Origin: Pseudoramibacter porci
GTDB taxonomy: Bacteria > Bacillota > Clostridia > Eubacteriales > Eubacteriaceae
Assembly (NCBI RefSeq): GCF_009696145.1
Contig: NZ_VUMO01000002.1
Span: forward strand, 207,214 to 271,213
Length of the DNA: 64,000 nucleotides
Direction of reading: 5' to 3'
In this document: positions 24,968 to 33,571 of the stretch, piece by piece
How the letters are laid out: every line of letters begins with the position of its first letter
Numbering within the stretch: the stretch's first letter is position 1
Made by a program: the position numbers and the translations under genes
The notes under the pieces: model-generated
The model's database searches: none
Seen by the model: only the letters and a program-made list of their open reading frames with translations
Told to the model about the DNA's origin: nothing

Positions 24968-25534
24968 ATGATGACTGAATCTCAAAATACAGAAAGTACG
25001 CCGTTTCCACAAGCGATGCCGACGCCGGAAGATTATGGCGCGCCCATTAATTCCGACGACGTCAACGCTTTTATCCATCTTGTCGAACAGGCCTTCTCTC
25101 CCATCGAAGCCTGGTACCGCGGTGAAAAGGAAGTCGACGACGTTGTCGCCCTCGTTCAGGATCAGTTTAATGCCTACGAAAAGGGCGCTGCGCCTTACCG
25201 CGACTTACTCAAACGTACCTACGTCTGGAAGGACGAAATGGACACCGCTGCCCGCCGCACGCGCGTGAGCGGCGATCCGGAAAACGATACGGCCGACAAA
25301 ACCTTTGATCGCATCGCCTACTCTCAGATCCAGTTTGCGGTCTTCCGCGCCAACTACTGCGTCCAGCAGATCATCTCCTCCGCGCACAAGGCCACCCAAG
25401 CCTTTGAAGGCCTGCTCAAACATTTGCCCCAACTCATTGAACAAGGCGAAGATTTGAGAAGCATCCCGTGGGTCGAATTGACGCTGCTCAAAAAACACCG
25501 CCGCGGTGTTGGCCCCTTCCGGTATCAGAAATAA
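24968..25534 (+). CDS. Conserved-looking hypothetical protein, function unknown
   Basis: 188 aa, soluble, acidic N-terminus (MMTESQNTESTPFPQAMPTP), then a mainly helical body with a WYRGEKEVDDVV and SQIQFAVFRANYCVQQIISS segment and a basic end (LLKKHRRGVGPFRYQK). I do not recognise the family. It has its own strong promoter and its own terminator, so it is a single-gene unit between the fatty-acid operon and a phosphatase. AGAAAGGAACC lies before the ATG. Confidence 0.8.
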   Translation: MMTESQNTESTPFPQAMPTPEDYGAPINSDDVNAFIHLVEQAFSPIEAWYRGEKEVDDVVALVQDQFNAYEKGAAPYRDLLKRTYVWKDEMDTAARRTRVSGDPENDTADKTFDRIAYSQIQFAVFRANYCVQQIISSAHKATQAFEGLLKHLPQLIEQGEDLRSIPWVELTLLKKHRRGVGPFRYQK

Positions 25535-25550
25535 TTGCGCGTATATGCAA

Positions 25551-25592
25551 ACAACGCCCAGCTGCCAAAGGCAGTTGGGCGTTGTTTTTTAT
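25551..25592 (+). terminator. Terminator of the hypothetical gene at 24968
   Basis: AACAACGCCCAGCTGCC/GGCAGTTGGGCGTTGTT with a short loop, followed by TTTTTT. Confidence 0.92.
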
Positions 25593-25906
25593 CAGATTAA
25601 AATTATTAAAAGTTTTTAAAAACACCTTCACACGGTAGAGGTCGCTGGTTCAGATTAATAGCTTTCGTGAATAACAAGGTGAGTTCAAATAAGGATTTCC
25701 CGAAATCACATTGATCGCATTGTGCGAATGAAAGACCTTATTTCCACTAAGAAATCATTTTCATTTTTATTCTAACATACTCATTGCCATTAATAATGTT
25801 TTTCATATTTACATTTTTTTCAAAAATATCGCAGTGTTGTCTCTGTCCAATATTTAAATAATCCGGTCACTTATATAAATGATTCTCTTCCCTGATAATT
25901 TTTCCG
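25593..25906. other. Intergenic region with tRNA-like fragment and nested inverted repeats
   Basis: No gene. 25629-25652 (CACACGGTAGAGGTCGCTGG, then TTCA) reads like the variable-loop/T-arm end of a tRNA, but the T-stem partner is lost, so this is at most a relic. 25687-25743 contains AAATAAGG/CCTTATTT enclosing ATTTCCCGAAAT and TCGCATTGTGCGA hairpins. The rest (25744-25906) is AT-rich with nothing recognisable. Confidence 0.5.
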
Positions 25907-25910
25907 CAAA

Positions 25911-25945
25911 AAAATACGCATTGGTTTTCCCAATGCGTATTTTTA
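25911..25945. terminator. Bidirectional terminator downstream of the histidine phosphatase
   Basis: AAAATACGCATTGG/CCAATGCGTATTTT with a TTTT loop and A/T tails on both sides; it ends the minus-strand gene with stop at 25961. Confidence 0.92.
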
Positions 25946-25960
25946 TATGTCAAAAACGTC

Positions 25961-26587
25961 TCACTCTGCTTGAGTATCCATATAACTCACATCGCCAAGG
26001 TAATCGATCTTTACGTTCAATTCATCGTCAAAAGTAAATTTGCTGACCGATCCATTCGGCAGAAAAGCCAACTTGATTTGATCTTCCGAACGGCCCCAGG
26101 CGTAATTGATCCAGGTCTGAATCACAGTCCCGTGTGCCGCGATCAAAATGGTTTTTCCCAGATTTTGCCTCACCAATGTATTCACCGCTTTGGTAAAACG
26201 GCGATAGACTTGAGGCAGGCTTTCGCCGCCCGGCGGATCAAACGCCGAGGGATTTTTCCGAAAGGTCACCATGATGTTGTTAAACCGCTGATTACAGGTA
26301 TCAAAATCAAGGCCTTGCAGTTCACCGCCTTCGATTTCGTGAAGATCATCGACGATTTCTGCTTTGATTTCCGGATGATAAGTCAGTGCACCTTCCGCTG
26401 TCATCCTCGCCCGCGAAAGCGGACTGGTGTAAGCCTTATCGATCGGTATAGCTTTAAAATATCGGCCTAATCCTTCGGTCTGCGCCAATCCCTTTGGCGT
26501 CAATTTGGTGTCAAGCACCCCTTGAAAAATGTGATCGTGATTTTCGTAAGTTTCGCCGTGGCGCACCAAATAAAGTGTCGTTGTCAT
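25961..26587 (-). CDS. Histidine phosphatase family protein
   Basis: 208 aa, phosphoglycerate-mutase-like fold. The phosphorylated His is in YLVRHGETYEN near the N-terminus, TSPLSRARMTAEG carries the phosphate-binding Arg, and IAAHGTVIQTWIN the second His. The ATG at 26587 has AAAGGAGAC upstream. The last 40 residues (VSKFTFDDELNVKIDYLGD) closely resemble the phosphatase half of the fusion protein at 62692-63714, so the two are paralogues. Likely a broad phosphomonoesterase; substrate unknown. Confidence 0.9.
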   Translation of the reverse strand: MTTTLYLVRHGETYENHDHIFQGVLDTKLTPKGLAQTEGLGRYFKAIPIDKAYTSPLSRARMTAEGALTYHPEIKAEIVDDLHEIEGGELQGLDFDTCNQRFNNIMVTFRKNPSAFDPPGGESLPQVYRRFTKAVNTLVRQNLGKTILIAAHGTVIQTWINYAWGRSEDQIKLAFLPNGSVSKFTFDDELNVKIDYLGDVSYMDTQAE

Positions 26588-26702
26588 TGCCGCGTCTCCT
26601 TTATTTTTTAATCTCTCGTTAGCTGATTTTAGAATCAAAACTACCAAGTCTGTTCTCTGATTCTTCAGATTTGCATGTCGATCAAAAATCATCATTAACG
26701 CG

Positions 26703-26740
26703 TCTAAAACAAACACCCAACTGCCGATCGTTGAGCGTTT
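26703..26740 (-). terminator. Probable terminator of the CPBP-ppx-HAD operon
   Basis: Minus strand ACGCTCAAC/GTTGGGTGT (two G-U pairs) then TTGTTTTAG, between the HAD stop (26765) and the phosphatase start. Confidence 0.65.
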
Positions 26741-26764
26741 CTGCTAAAAACTTCTGAATAGATT

Positions 26765-27598
26765 CTATTTTTCAAATGATCTCAATGCAGCTTCGGGATG
26801 GTTAAGATCTTTTAATAGAGCTTTTAATACTTTTAATTCCCCGTCATTGATATTGCTGTCGGCAACGTAGCGGCATACTTCCTTAACCTCCTGACGTGCA
26901 TTGTCGACTGCCACACTGTATTTCGCTTGATTTAGCATATCGATGTCGTTGCTGTTATCGCCAAAAGCCAGTGTCTCCTCCATCGAAACACCAAAAATTG
27001 CCTGGACCTTAGACAAAGACGAACCCTTTGACGCCGCCCTTGGCATCATATCCACCACACGTTCTCCTGCACAGGCTACATTCATTTTCTTCCGCCATTT
27101 TGGCGCAAATGCCTTTTCTGTAACTTCTTCGACATGGTCTGCACGATAAACCGAAAATTTAATACATGGTGCTTTGAGATCAAGCAAATCGTCCACTAGC
27201 TCACAATCGAAATGATAGACATCACGTGTGAACTGGTATGCTTCTTCATCCCTCTTTTCAAAATAGCACACCTCGCCCGTGTCATACAGGGTCATGCAGC
27301 CGTCCAGCGCTCGGATATCGCGTATGATCTCACGGCTATCTGCCATTGGAATCGCTTCTCTATAGATGGTCTTTCCCTTATACGACGCCATCGCCCCATT
27401 CTGAGTAATGTAAAAAATCTGATCCTGAATGGGGGCGAACACCTTTCTCAGATTCGATGCCGGCCGACCGCTGCAAACGCCAAAAATAATACCATGGTCC
27501 ATCAGTACCCGCACCGTATCAAAATAGGATACTGGTAAATCCTGACCGTAATCCGGAAATAACGTACCGTCCGCATCTGTTGCAATCAGTTTAATCAT
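26765..27598 (-). CDS. HAD-superfamily Cof-type phosphatase
   Basis: 277 aa. HAD motif I KLIATDADGTLFPDYG is at the N-terminus, motif II CSGRPASN, a C2B cap domain in the middle (about 90-190), and motifs III/IV in KGSSLSKVQAIFGV and AFGDNSNDIDML. The family dephosphorylates sugar phosphates, FMN or PLP. It overlaps ppx by 4 bp, so the two are coupled. Confidence 0.92.
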   Translation of the reverse strand: MIKLIATDADGTLFPDYGQDLPVSYFDTVRVLMDHGIIFGVCSGRPASNLRKVFAPIQDQIFYITQNGAMASYKGKTIYREAIPMADSREIIRDIRALDGCMTLYDTGEVCYFEKRDEEAYQFTRDVYHFDCELVDDLLDLKAPCIKFSVYRADHVEEVTEKAFAPKWRKKMNVACAGERVVDMMPRAASKGSSLSKVQAIFGVSMEETLAFGDNSNDIDMLNQAKYSVAVDNARQEVKEVCRYVADSNINDGELKVLKALLKDLNHPEAALRSFEK

Positions 27599-29133
27599 TT
27601 TATGATCTCATTTTCCAAATTCAGCGTGTGCTTAAACACCCGATTGAATTTCTTTCCGCATTCGTCCAGAATCATATCGGTAAACACAGAATGTTCCTGG
27701 GACAGCACATCAAGGGTCACCGCGTCGTCAGAAATCACACAATTGACATCGCGGACAATGCCGTCCATATCCCGGTCCAAATATTCAGCAATCTGCAAAA
27801 TGGCACTGAACACGTCGATGATGTTGAGATCCTGCTTGGTTAACATTTTAGCGTATTCAGCATCAACTTGTACCTTCTTGCCGGTCCGGTGATTCAGCGC
27901 TGTGAACGCCGCAATTAACATTTCTTCGTGGGTCAGACCATTGATCCCAGCGTTTAAAATCAAATAAAAGCTGTGAAGCTGGTGATTCGAGTATTGGATT
28001 TTAATGCCCGAATCGTGGAGCATGGCCGCCGTTCGAAGGGATTTGTCTAACGTCCGGCTCAATGTCAGACCGTGAATGGGCCTGAGCTCGTTAAACAGCT
28101 TCCTGGAAATGCGGTAAATCTGGTACGCGTGGATGCAGTTCACATCCAACTGGCGCGCGGCGTTAATCAGCGAATATTCAAAGACCTGCGGCACCAGCTC
28201 GCCTTCGCCGTAGCCGATGGATTCGTACAACATCCCGTCTCGGAGGCCCGCTTTGGAGATAATCAATTGGTCGGAGTCGATGGCCCCCATGATTTCAAGC
28301 ACGGCTTGACTGGCACCGACGAAAATATCCGCCCGGGCTTTAGAAAGCCCCTTGATATTTTTCCGTTCCTGATAATCCATCGCCGCCGTTTTTTCACAGA
28401 CGGTCTTGACATCTTTTCGGCTCATGCGGTAGTTCTGCGCAATTTCAAGGGGATAATCGATCATTCTGCGGTGGATGCGCCCCATATTGCGGATCGTTCC
28501 GCCAACCCCGATCACCGGATAGCCCTTGGCTTCTGCCAACATGGGATATTGCGAAAAAGCGCCCTCTAAAAAAACACGCAGCTTTTCCAAATCAGATTTC
28601 TTCGGTTTGTCGGTCAGGTTAAATTTTTCAGCCAGGTCCACCGCGCCGAAGGGCAGACTGACGCCGGCTTTCTTTTCCCTATTCTGAATCAGAACCAATT
28701 CCGTTGAGCCGCCGCCAATATCCATCAACAGCGCATTCTGAATATCAATGGTGTTGACCACGCCGAGGTAATCGTACATCGCCTCCTGCTCGCCGGGAAT
28801 GACGTTGATGTCAATATCCGCTTCTTCTTTAACCCGACGCACAAAATCATCGCCGTTTTTCGCCTTGCGCACCGCAGCCGTCGCCGTAGCAATGACTTGA
28901 TCGAGCTCGTAGGCGTCGATCATCCTTCTGTATATTTTCATCGTGTCGACGCCCACGTCCATTCGTTCCGGATCCAATTTTCCCGTCCGCGTCATGCCCT
29001 CGCCCAGACGAACGTTGACCTTTGCATCGTCAATCACAGAAAAATAGCCGTCAGCTTCGTGATAAATGGCGACCACCAGGTGGACGCTGTTGGAACCGAT
29101 GTCGATGACGCCAATGCGATTATGTGCTTGCAT
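27595..29133 (-). CDS. Ppx/GppA family phosphatase
   Basis: 512 aa. The N-terminal actin-like phosphatase half has GVIDIGSNSVHLVVA and the phosphate loop LLMDIGGGSTELVL; the C-terminal half (about 310-510) is an HD-like domain with AAMLHDSGIKIQYSNHQLHS. The family hydrolyses polyphosphate or the pppGpp gamma-phosphate, linking to stringent response and phosphate storage. RBS GAGGTGAAAATATC. It is 18 bp downstream of the CPBP protease gene and overlaps the HAD gene. Confidence 0.93.
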   Translation of the reverse strand: MQAHNRIGVIDIGSNSVHLVVAIYHEADGYFSVIDDAKVNVRLGEGMTRTGKLDPERMDVGVDTMKIYRRMIDAYELDQVIATATAAVRKAKNGDDFVRRVKEEADIDINVIPGEQEAMYDYLGVVNTIDIQNALLMDIGGGSTELVLIQNREKKAGVSLPFGAVDLAEKFNLTDKPKKSDLEKLRVFLEGAFSQYPMLAEAKGYPVIGVGGTIRNMGRIHRRMIDYPLEIAQNYRMSRKDVKTVCEKTAAMDYQERKNIKGLSKARADIFVGASQAVLEIMGAIDSDQLIISKAGLRDGMLYESIGYGEGELVPQVFEYSLINAARQLDVNCIHAYQIYRISRKLFNELRPIHGLTLSRTLDKSLRTAAMLHDSGIKIQYSNHQLHSFYLILNAGINGLTHEEMLIAAFTALNHRTGKKVQVDAEYAKMLTKQDLNIIDVFSAILQIAEYLDRDMDGIVRDVNCVISDDAVTLDVLSQEHSVFTDMILDECGKKFNRVFKHTLNLENEIIK

Positions 29134-29151
29134 GATATTTTCACCTCTGGT

Positions 29152-30066
29152 TTATTTCAAAAAATTCGCTTCATTTTCTTCTATTTCTTCTATGGGATCA
29201 TTATACCACAACGGCTTTGCCTGAATCCCGCTGTGTCTTGTCTTTTTCGGCCGCAGATAGATGGCCGCCAGGGCAAAATCGAAGCCCATATACGCCGCGG
29301 AAGCGCCGAAACTTGCAGCCGCAGAGGCCGAGGTGCCGGCCGTCGCGGTCAAAATTAAAATATCCGTCAGGCTGTGAAGAATCACCGGGACAACGGCGTT
29401 GCCGCTGCGCCAATAAATCGCACCCCAGAGCACACCTGTGCCAAAAGCCTGGAGCACCTGCATGACCGTGAGCGAAAGGGGCTGATTCAGCGCATTCATA
29501 AAATGCAGGGCGGCAAATAAGCCGCCGCTGATGAGCACGGTGCACCAGGCCCTTTGAAAGCCATCCCCGAAATGCAGGCGCAGTTGATTCACCAGCCCCA
29601 ATCGGAAAAAGGTTTCTTCAAAAAGTCCAACGGACCCCCCAAACAATATGGTCACCGCCAACTTCTGCGGTGTCAGTGCCGCGAGATTTTTGGCCACGCC
29701 GCGCAGTGTCGGCACGAGCGCTGAGGCGCCACCGGCCTGCTCAAGCTGGTGCATCGCCTGAGGATGAGCCAGCGTGACCAAAAGCGACACGTACATCACT
29801 ACTTTGATCCATTCCGACCAGCTTAAATAAATCGACACACCCATTCCCTTTGTGGAAAACCCAAGATCCTTCAGGGTCCAGCCAAAAATCGTGTGCAAAA
29901 AAAAGACGATCAGCACAAATAGGGCGAACCTGAAAATTATTTCTGTCCATATAGAGACGGGCAGCAGCCGTCCAACACCGAAGAATATGGCGCAAACGGC
30001 GAAAAAATAAAGCAGTGCCCCATTAAGCGGCGCGTTGTTAAAAAATAGGCGAAGCTTTTTTCGCAT
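29152..30066 (-). CDS. CPBP (CAAX/Abi-type) intramembrane metalloprotease
   Basis: 304 aa with about eight hydrophobic segments. The family's metal-binding motifs are present: EETFFRLGL (EExxxR), FAALHFMN (FxxxH) and HSLTDILI. These Rce1-like proteins cleave within the membrane or give bacteriocin self-immunity; the substrate is unknown. First gene of a likely operon with ppx and the HAD phosphatase. Confidence 0.88.
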   Translation of the reverse strand: MRKKLRLFFNNAPLNGALLYFFAVCAIFFGVGRLLPVSIWTEIIFRFALFVLIVFFLHTIFGWTLKDLGFSTKGMGVSIYLSWSEWIKVVMYVSLLVTLAHPQAMHQLEQAGGASALVPTLRGVAKNLAALTPQKLAVTILFGGSVGLFEETFFRLGLVNQLRLHFGDGFQRAWCTVLISGGLFAALHFMNALNQPLSLTVMQVLQAFGTGVLWGAIYWRSGNAVVPVILHSLTDILILTATAGTSASAAASFGASAAYMGFDFALAAIYLRPKKTRHSGIQAKPLWYNDPIEEIEENEANFLK

Positions 30067-30092
30067 GTTTTCCCCTTTTGCGTTAATTTTAA

Positions 30093-30130
30093 AAATAAGG
30101 GATCCCCGCAGCAGCGAAGATCCCTTGGTT
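30093..30130 (-). terminator. Terminator of the EF-G-like gene
   Basis: Minus strand AAGGGATC/GATCCCTT stem followed by ATTTTTAAAATT, between the EF-G stop (30144) and the CPBP start. Confidence 0.75.
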
Positions 30131-30143
30131 TCATTCTATTTTT

Positions 30144-32273
30144 TTACTTTTTCTTTTTATCTTTTTTGCCCTTTTCTTTCTTGGCGCCTTTATCCTCTGT
30201 ATCGCCGCCTGCAGCGTCCGCGATCACCTTTTCGGAGACACTCGCCGGCGCTTCTTCGTAGCGGGCAAACGTCATTTCAAATTCGCCGCGGGCCTGTGTC
30301 ATCGAGCGCAATTCTGTCGCGTATTTTTCCAATTCGGACAGCGGTGCTTCCGCCGTAATCACCTGCAAACCGCCGACAGCGGGTTCCATCCCCATGATAC
30401 GGCCGCGTTTTTTGTTGAGATCGCCCATGACGTCGCCCATATATTCTTCCGGCACGGTAATTTTCAAACTGTAAATCGGTTCGAGAATGACCGGATTCGC
30501 CTTCTTCATCCCTTCGCGGTACGCCAGCGCAGCGGCCATCTTGAAGGACATTTCGTCAGAATCGACCGGATGATAAGAACCGTCGTACAAAGTGGCCTGA
30601 ACGCCGGTAACCGGATAGCCGGCCAACACGCCGTGCTGCATACAGTCTTCGAGGCCTTTTTCGACCGCCGGAATAAAGTTGCGTGGCACCGCCCCGCCGA
30701 CAACCTTGTCGACAAAACGGAAATCGTCGTTCGGATCCGGCATTGGTTCGAACTTAACAAAAACGTGCCCGTACTGACCGCTGCCGCCTGACTGTTTCTT
30801 GTGTTTGCCTTCGGCGTCCGCGCTCTTCTTGATGGTTTCGCGATACGGCACCTTCATCGGTGAAAGTTCGACGTCAACGTCGAATTTCTGTTTAAGTTTA
30901 TTGGAAATGATTTCCAGCTGCATTTCGCCGATGCCGGAAATGACCGTTTGCTTCGTTTCTTTGTTGCGGGTCACGGTAATGGTCGGGTCTTCTTCGATTA
31001 AGCGGTGCAGCCCGGTGGAAAGCTTATCGATGCTGCCCTTGTCCTTCGCGTCGATGGCCATTGAGATGACCGGTTTCGGGAAATCGATGGGCGGATAGAC
31101 GATGGGATCGGCAGGATCGCAGAGCGTATCGCCGGTCTTGACGTCCGTGAGTTTGCTGAATGCGCCGATATCGCCGGCAACTAAGCTGTCGACTTCAATC
31201 TGCTTATTGCCGCGCAGTACGTAGATATGATTGGCCTTTACCTTTGCGTCCTGATTGGCGTCGATAATTTCTGTGCTGCTGTTCAGGGTGCCGCCCATGA
31301 CCTTGAAAATCGAGAGCTTCCCGACGAAGGGGTCGACAACAGTTTTAAAGACCCGGGCCGAGAACGGCGCGTCGTTCGAAATCGGACGTTCGATTTCCTT
31401 GGAATCCCGCGGATCGATGCCGCCCACTTCATTGCCTTCGTCCGGAGACGGCAGATAGTCGATGATCATATTTTCAATGGTTTCAACCCCGATGTTCTGA
31501 ACCGCTGACGCGGACATCACCGGCACCAAATCCCCGGCGAGCACCCCTTGGCGCAGGCCGTGGTGAATTTCTTCTGTGGTCAGTTCTTCGCCGTCAAAAT
31601 ATTTTTCCATCAAATCTTCCGATGTCTGGGCCACTGATTCCATGATCATTTCACGATAAGGTTCCAGAACCTTGATCAGATCTGCCGGCACCTCGGCATC
31701 AAAGCAACGGTTGTCTTTTCTTTCGCGGCCGGTCATATCGACGATATTGACGATGCCGCGCATTTCACTGCCTTCGCCCCAGGGCTGGATAAACGGCACG
31801 ATTTTGTTGCCGAAGGACGCCTTGAGTTCCTCGACCACCTTGCCGATTTTAGCGTTTTCGCGGTCGATTTTGTTCACCACGATGAAAGCCGGGACGTCGG
31901 CTTGTCTCAGCATTTCGATGGCCTTTTCGGTGCCGACTTGGACACCGGCCAAGGCATCGACGACAATGATGACAGCATCGGCGACTTCGAGAGCCGCCGC
32001 CGATTCCCCTACGAAATCAAAGTAACCCGGCGTGTCGATAATGTTGAGTTTATGTCCACCGTATTCAATTGGAATCACTGAGGAAGAAATTGAAAACATT
32101 CTTCTCTTTTCTTCGTTGTCAAAATCAGAAAGCGTGTTGCCTTCATCAATGCGGCCCATGCGGTCGATTGCGCCGGCGTTAAAAGCCATCGCTTCAACAA
32201 GCGTCGTTTTCCCGCTTCCACCATGACCAAGAAGCAAAATATTGCGAATGTTTTTTGTCGGATAATTTTTCAT
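30144..32273 (-). CDS. Elongation factor G-like GTPase (EF-G2 type)
   Basis: 709 aa, five-domain translational GTPase. The P-loop is LLGHGGSGKTTLVEAM rather than the AHIDAGKTT of housekeeping EF-G; DTPGYFDF and VVNKIDRENA give G3 and G4. This P-loop variant marks the FusA2/EF-G paralogues whose precise role (ribosome recycling, stress) is not settled. The C-terminus has a Lys-rich extension (GAKKEKGKKDKKKK), probably disordered and RNA-binding. AGGAGGAAGATT precedes the ATG. Stand-alone gene with a terminator; it is not next to rpsL/rpsG, supporting a paralogue. Confidence 0.92.
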   Translation of the reverse strand: MKNYPTKNIRNILLLGHGGSGKTTLVEAMAFNAGAIDRMGRIDEGNTLSDFDNEEKRRMFSISSSVIPIEYGGHKLNIIDTPGYFDFVGESAAALEVADAVIIVVDALAGVQVGTEKAIEMLRQADVPAFIVVNKIDRENAKIGKVVEELKASFGNKIVPFIQPWGEGSEMRGIVNIVDMTGRERKDNRCFDAEVPADLIKVLEPYREMIMESVAQTSEDLMEKYFDGEELTTEEIHHGLRQGVLAGDLVPVMSASAVQNIGVETIENMIIDYLPSPDEGNEVGGIDPRDSKEIERPISNDAPFSARVFKTVVDPFVGKLSIFKVMGGTLNSSTEIIDANQDAKVKANHIYVLRGNKQIEVDSLVAGDIGAFSKLTDVKTGDTLCDPADPIVYPPIDFPKPVISMAIDAKDKGSIDKLSTGLHRLIEEDPTITVTRNKETKQTVISGIGEMQLEIISNKLKQKFDVDVELSPMKVPYRETIKKSADAEGKHKKQSGGSGQYGHVFVKFEPMPDPNDDFRFVDKVVGGAVPRNFIPAVEKGLEDCMQHGVLAGYPVTGVQATLYDGSYHPVDSDEMSFKMAAALAYREGMKKANPVILEPIYSLKITVPEEYMGDVMGDLNKKRGRIMGMEPAVGGLQVITAEAPLSELEKYATELRSMTQARGEFEMTFARYEEAPASVSEKVIADAAGGDTEDKGAKKEKGKKDKKKK

Positions 32274-32428
32274 AATCTTCCTCCTGAAAACTATATGATA
32301 AGTCTATTTATTTAATTTTAACCAATATTGAGATTGTTTTCAACCTGTAAAGCTTTCAAAAATGTAAAGGTTATGCAAAAATCTTTTGTGCCCGGTAACG
32401 ACCGAGGGGCAATCCCTAAAATTGCGCA

Positions 32429-32461
32429 CAAAAAAAAGAGCTGCGGCAAATCCACAGCTCG
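32429..32461 (-). terminator. Terminator of the dnaX-to-DUF948 operon
   Basis: Minus strand GAGCTGTGG/CCGCAGCTC stem followed by TTTTTTTT, 20 bp after the DUF948 stop. Confidence 0.9.
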
Positions 32462-32480
32462 ATTCTTTAAACAGCTTAAA

Positions 32481-32819
32481 TTACTTGGCACTTTCTTTTC
32501 TCTTGCGCTTTGGCAGGCCCACCCGGCGTCTTTTCTTGTTCTTGCCGAAAAGGCTCTGGAGCTTGATCAACGTGTCGCTAAGGGGTTCAATGACGCCCTC
32601 TTTGACGGTATCCACCGACGTCTTTGCGTCCGTGACCATCGCGTCCGCGTTGTCAATGATATTGGTAATTTTTTCTGAATTATCATCCAGCAGACTGTTG
32701 ATTTTTTCCATCGTCCTGCGTGTTTCGACGATCAGTCCAATTAAATAGACGACCAGGAAGAGAATTGAAACGGCAATGATGATCCAAAAAACAGCCGACA
32801 GCGGTATCATTTGATTCAT
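32481..32819 (-). CDS. DUF948 domain-containing membrane protein
   Basis: 112 aa. One N-terminal transmembrane helix (VFWIIIAVSILFLVVYLIGL, about 10-29), a helical region (TRRTMEKINSLLDDNSEKIT) and a very basic end (KNKKRRRVGLPKRKRKESAK). Proteins of this kind accompany YtxH in Firmicutes and are thought to be envelope/stress related; the function is unknown. It overlaps the ytxH gene by 4 bp. Confidence 0.85.
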   Translation of the reverse strand: MNQMIPLSAVFWIIIAVSILFLVVYLIGLIVETRRTMEKINSLLDDNSEKITNIIDNADAMVTDAKTSVDTVKEGVIEPLSDTLIKLQSLFGKNKKRRRVGLPKRKRKESAK

Positions 32820-33184
32820 TCAGCTGCCTCTTCTTTTGAATCTGCTTCTCCTTCGTCTTGAAGGACGTCGCCGAATTCATCTTCGAAAGCTTCAAAATCA
32901 TCGTCGACATCCTGTTCGATGTCGTTGATTTTATCTTCAATTTCGCTGCGGTACTGATTGACGCGGTCGGTCAGGGTATCGGTTGCGTCCTGAATCTGAT
33001 TTTTCAGGCTGTGGCCGTATTCCTTAACCTGATCCTGCAGGTCGTCCCATCTTTCCTTGGCACCGCTCGCGATGCTGGTCCGCAGATCATCCCCCGTCGA
33101 TGGGGCAAAGAGCAGCGCCGCCGCCGCGCCGATCACGGCGCCTGCGAATATTCCGCCGATGAAATAAGATTCCTTGTTAGCCAT
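32816..33184 (-). CDS. YtxH-like general-stress membrane protein
   Basis: 122 aa. A glycine/alanine-rich N-terminal hydrophobic segment (FIGGIFAGAVIGAAAALLFA, 8-27) with PSTGDDLR after it is the YtxH signature, followed by a long amphipathic, acidic helical tail. ATG at 33184 has AAGGAGAATTGC upstream. Overlaps the DUF948 gene, so both are probably made together. Role unknown beyond family association with stress. Confidence 0.87.
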   Translation of the reverse strand: MANKESYFIGGIFAGAVIGAAAALLFAPSTGDDLRTSIASGAKERWDDLQDQVKEYGHSLKNQIQDATDTLTDRVNQYRSEIEDKINDIEQDVDDDFEAFEDEFGDVLQDEGEADSKEEAAE

Positions 33185-33271
33185 TGCAATTCTCCTTGAC
33201 ATGTAATTTTTAAAAATTTTAATATGCAAACCTGAATGGACACTCGAAATCGGTTAGGCATTCAAAATTAT

Positions 33272-33541
33272 TTATTCTTCTTCTTCAAAACCGCTTTCAA
33301 CGAGTTCCACTAAAGTGTCTACCGCTTCGTCTTCGTCGTCGCCGTTGGCTTCGATGGTGATCGTCGCGCCCTGGCCGATGCCGCCGGACATGAGCCCCAT
33401 AATACTTTTCGCGTTGAGCCGCGTTTCACCGTTGATGACATCAATATCGGATTCAAACTGTCCTGCTTCTGAGACAAAAATCGACGCCGCTCTCGCGTGA
33501 AGGCCTGCCTTATTTGTCACGGTTACTTGTTTTCTTTTCAT
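33272..33541 (-). CDS. ptsH: HPr family phosphocarrier protein
   Basis: 89 aa. His15 lies in NKAGLHARAASIF and the regulatory Ser46 in LNAKSIMGLMSGG, so it can act both in the phosphotransferase system and as a CcpA co-regulator via HPr kinase. The tail is acidic (ESGFEEEE). It follows ptsI by 30 bp, the reverse of the common ptsH-ptsI order. Confidence 0.94.
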   Translation of the reverse strand: MKRKQVTVTNKAGLHARAASIFVSEAGQFESDIDVINGETRLNAKSIMGLMSGGIGQGATITIEANGDDEDEAVDTLVELVESGFEEEE

Positions 33542-33571
33542 GCGCTTTTCCCCTTTCGTGATGCTTCACAT

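Noticed and set aside
25629..25700. Functional tRNA gene
   Set aside because: Only the T-arm-like end is present; the T-stem, acceptor and anticodon arms do not pair.
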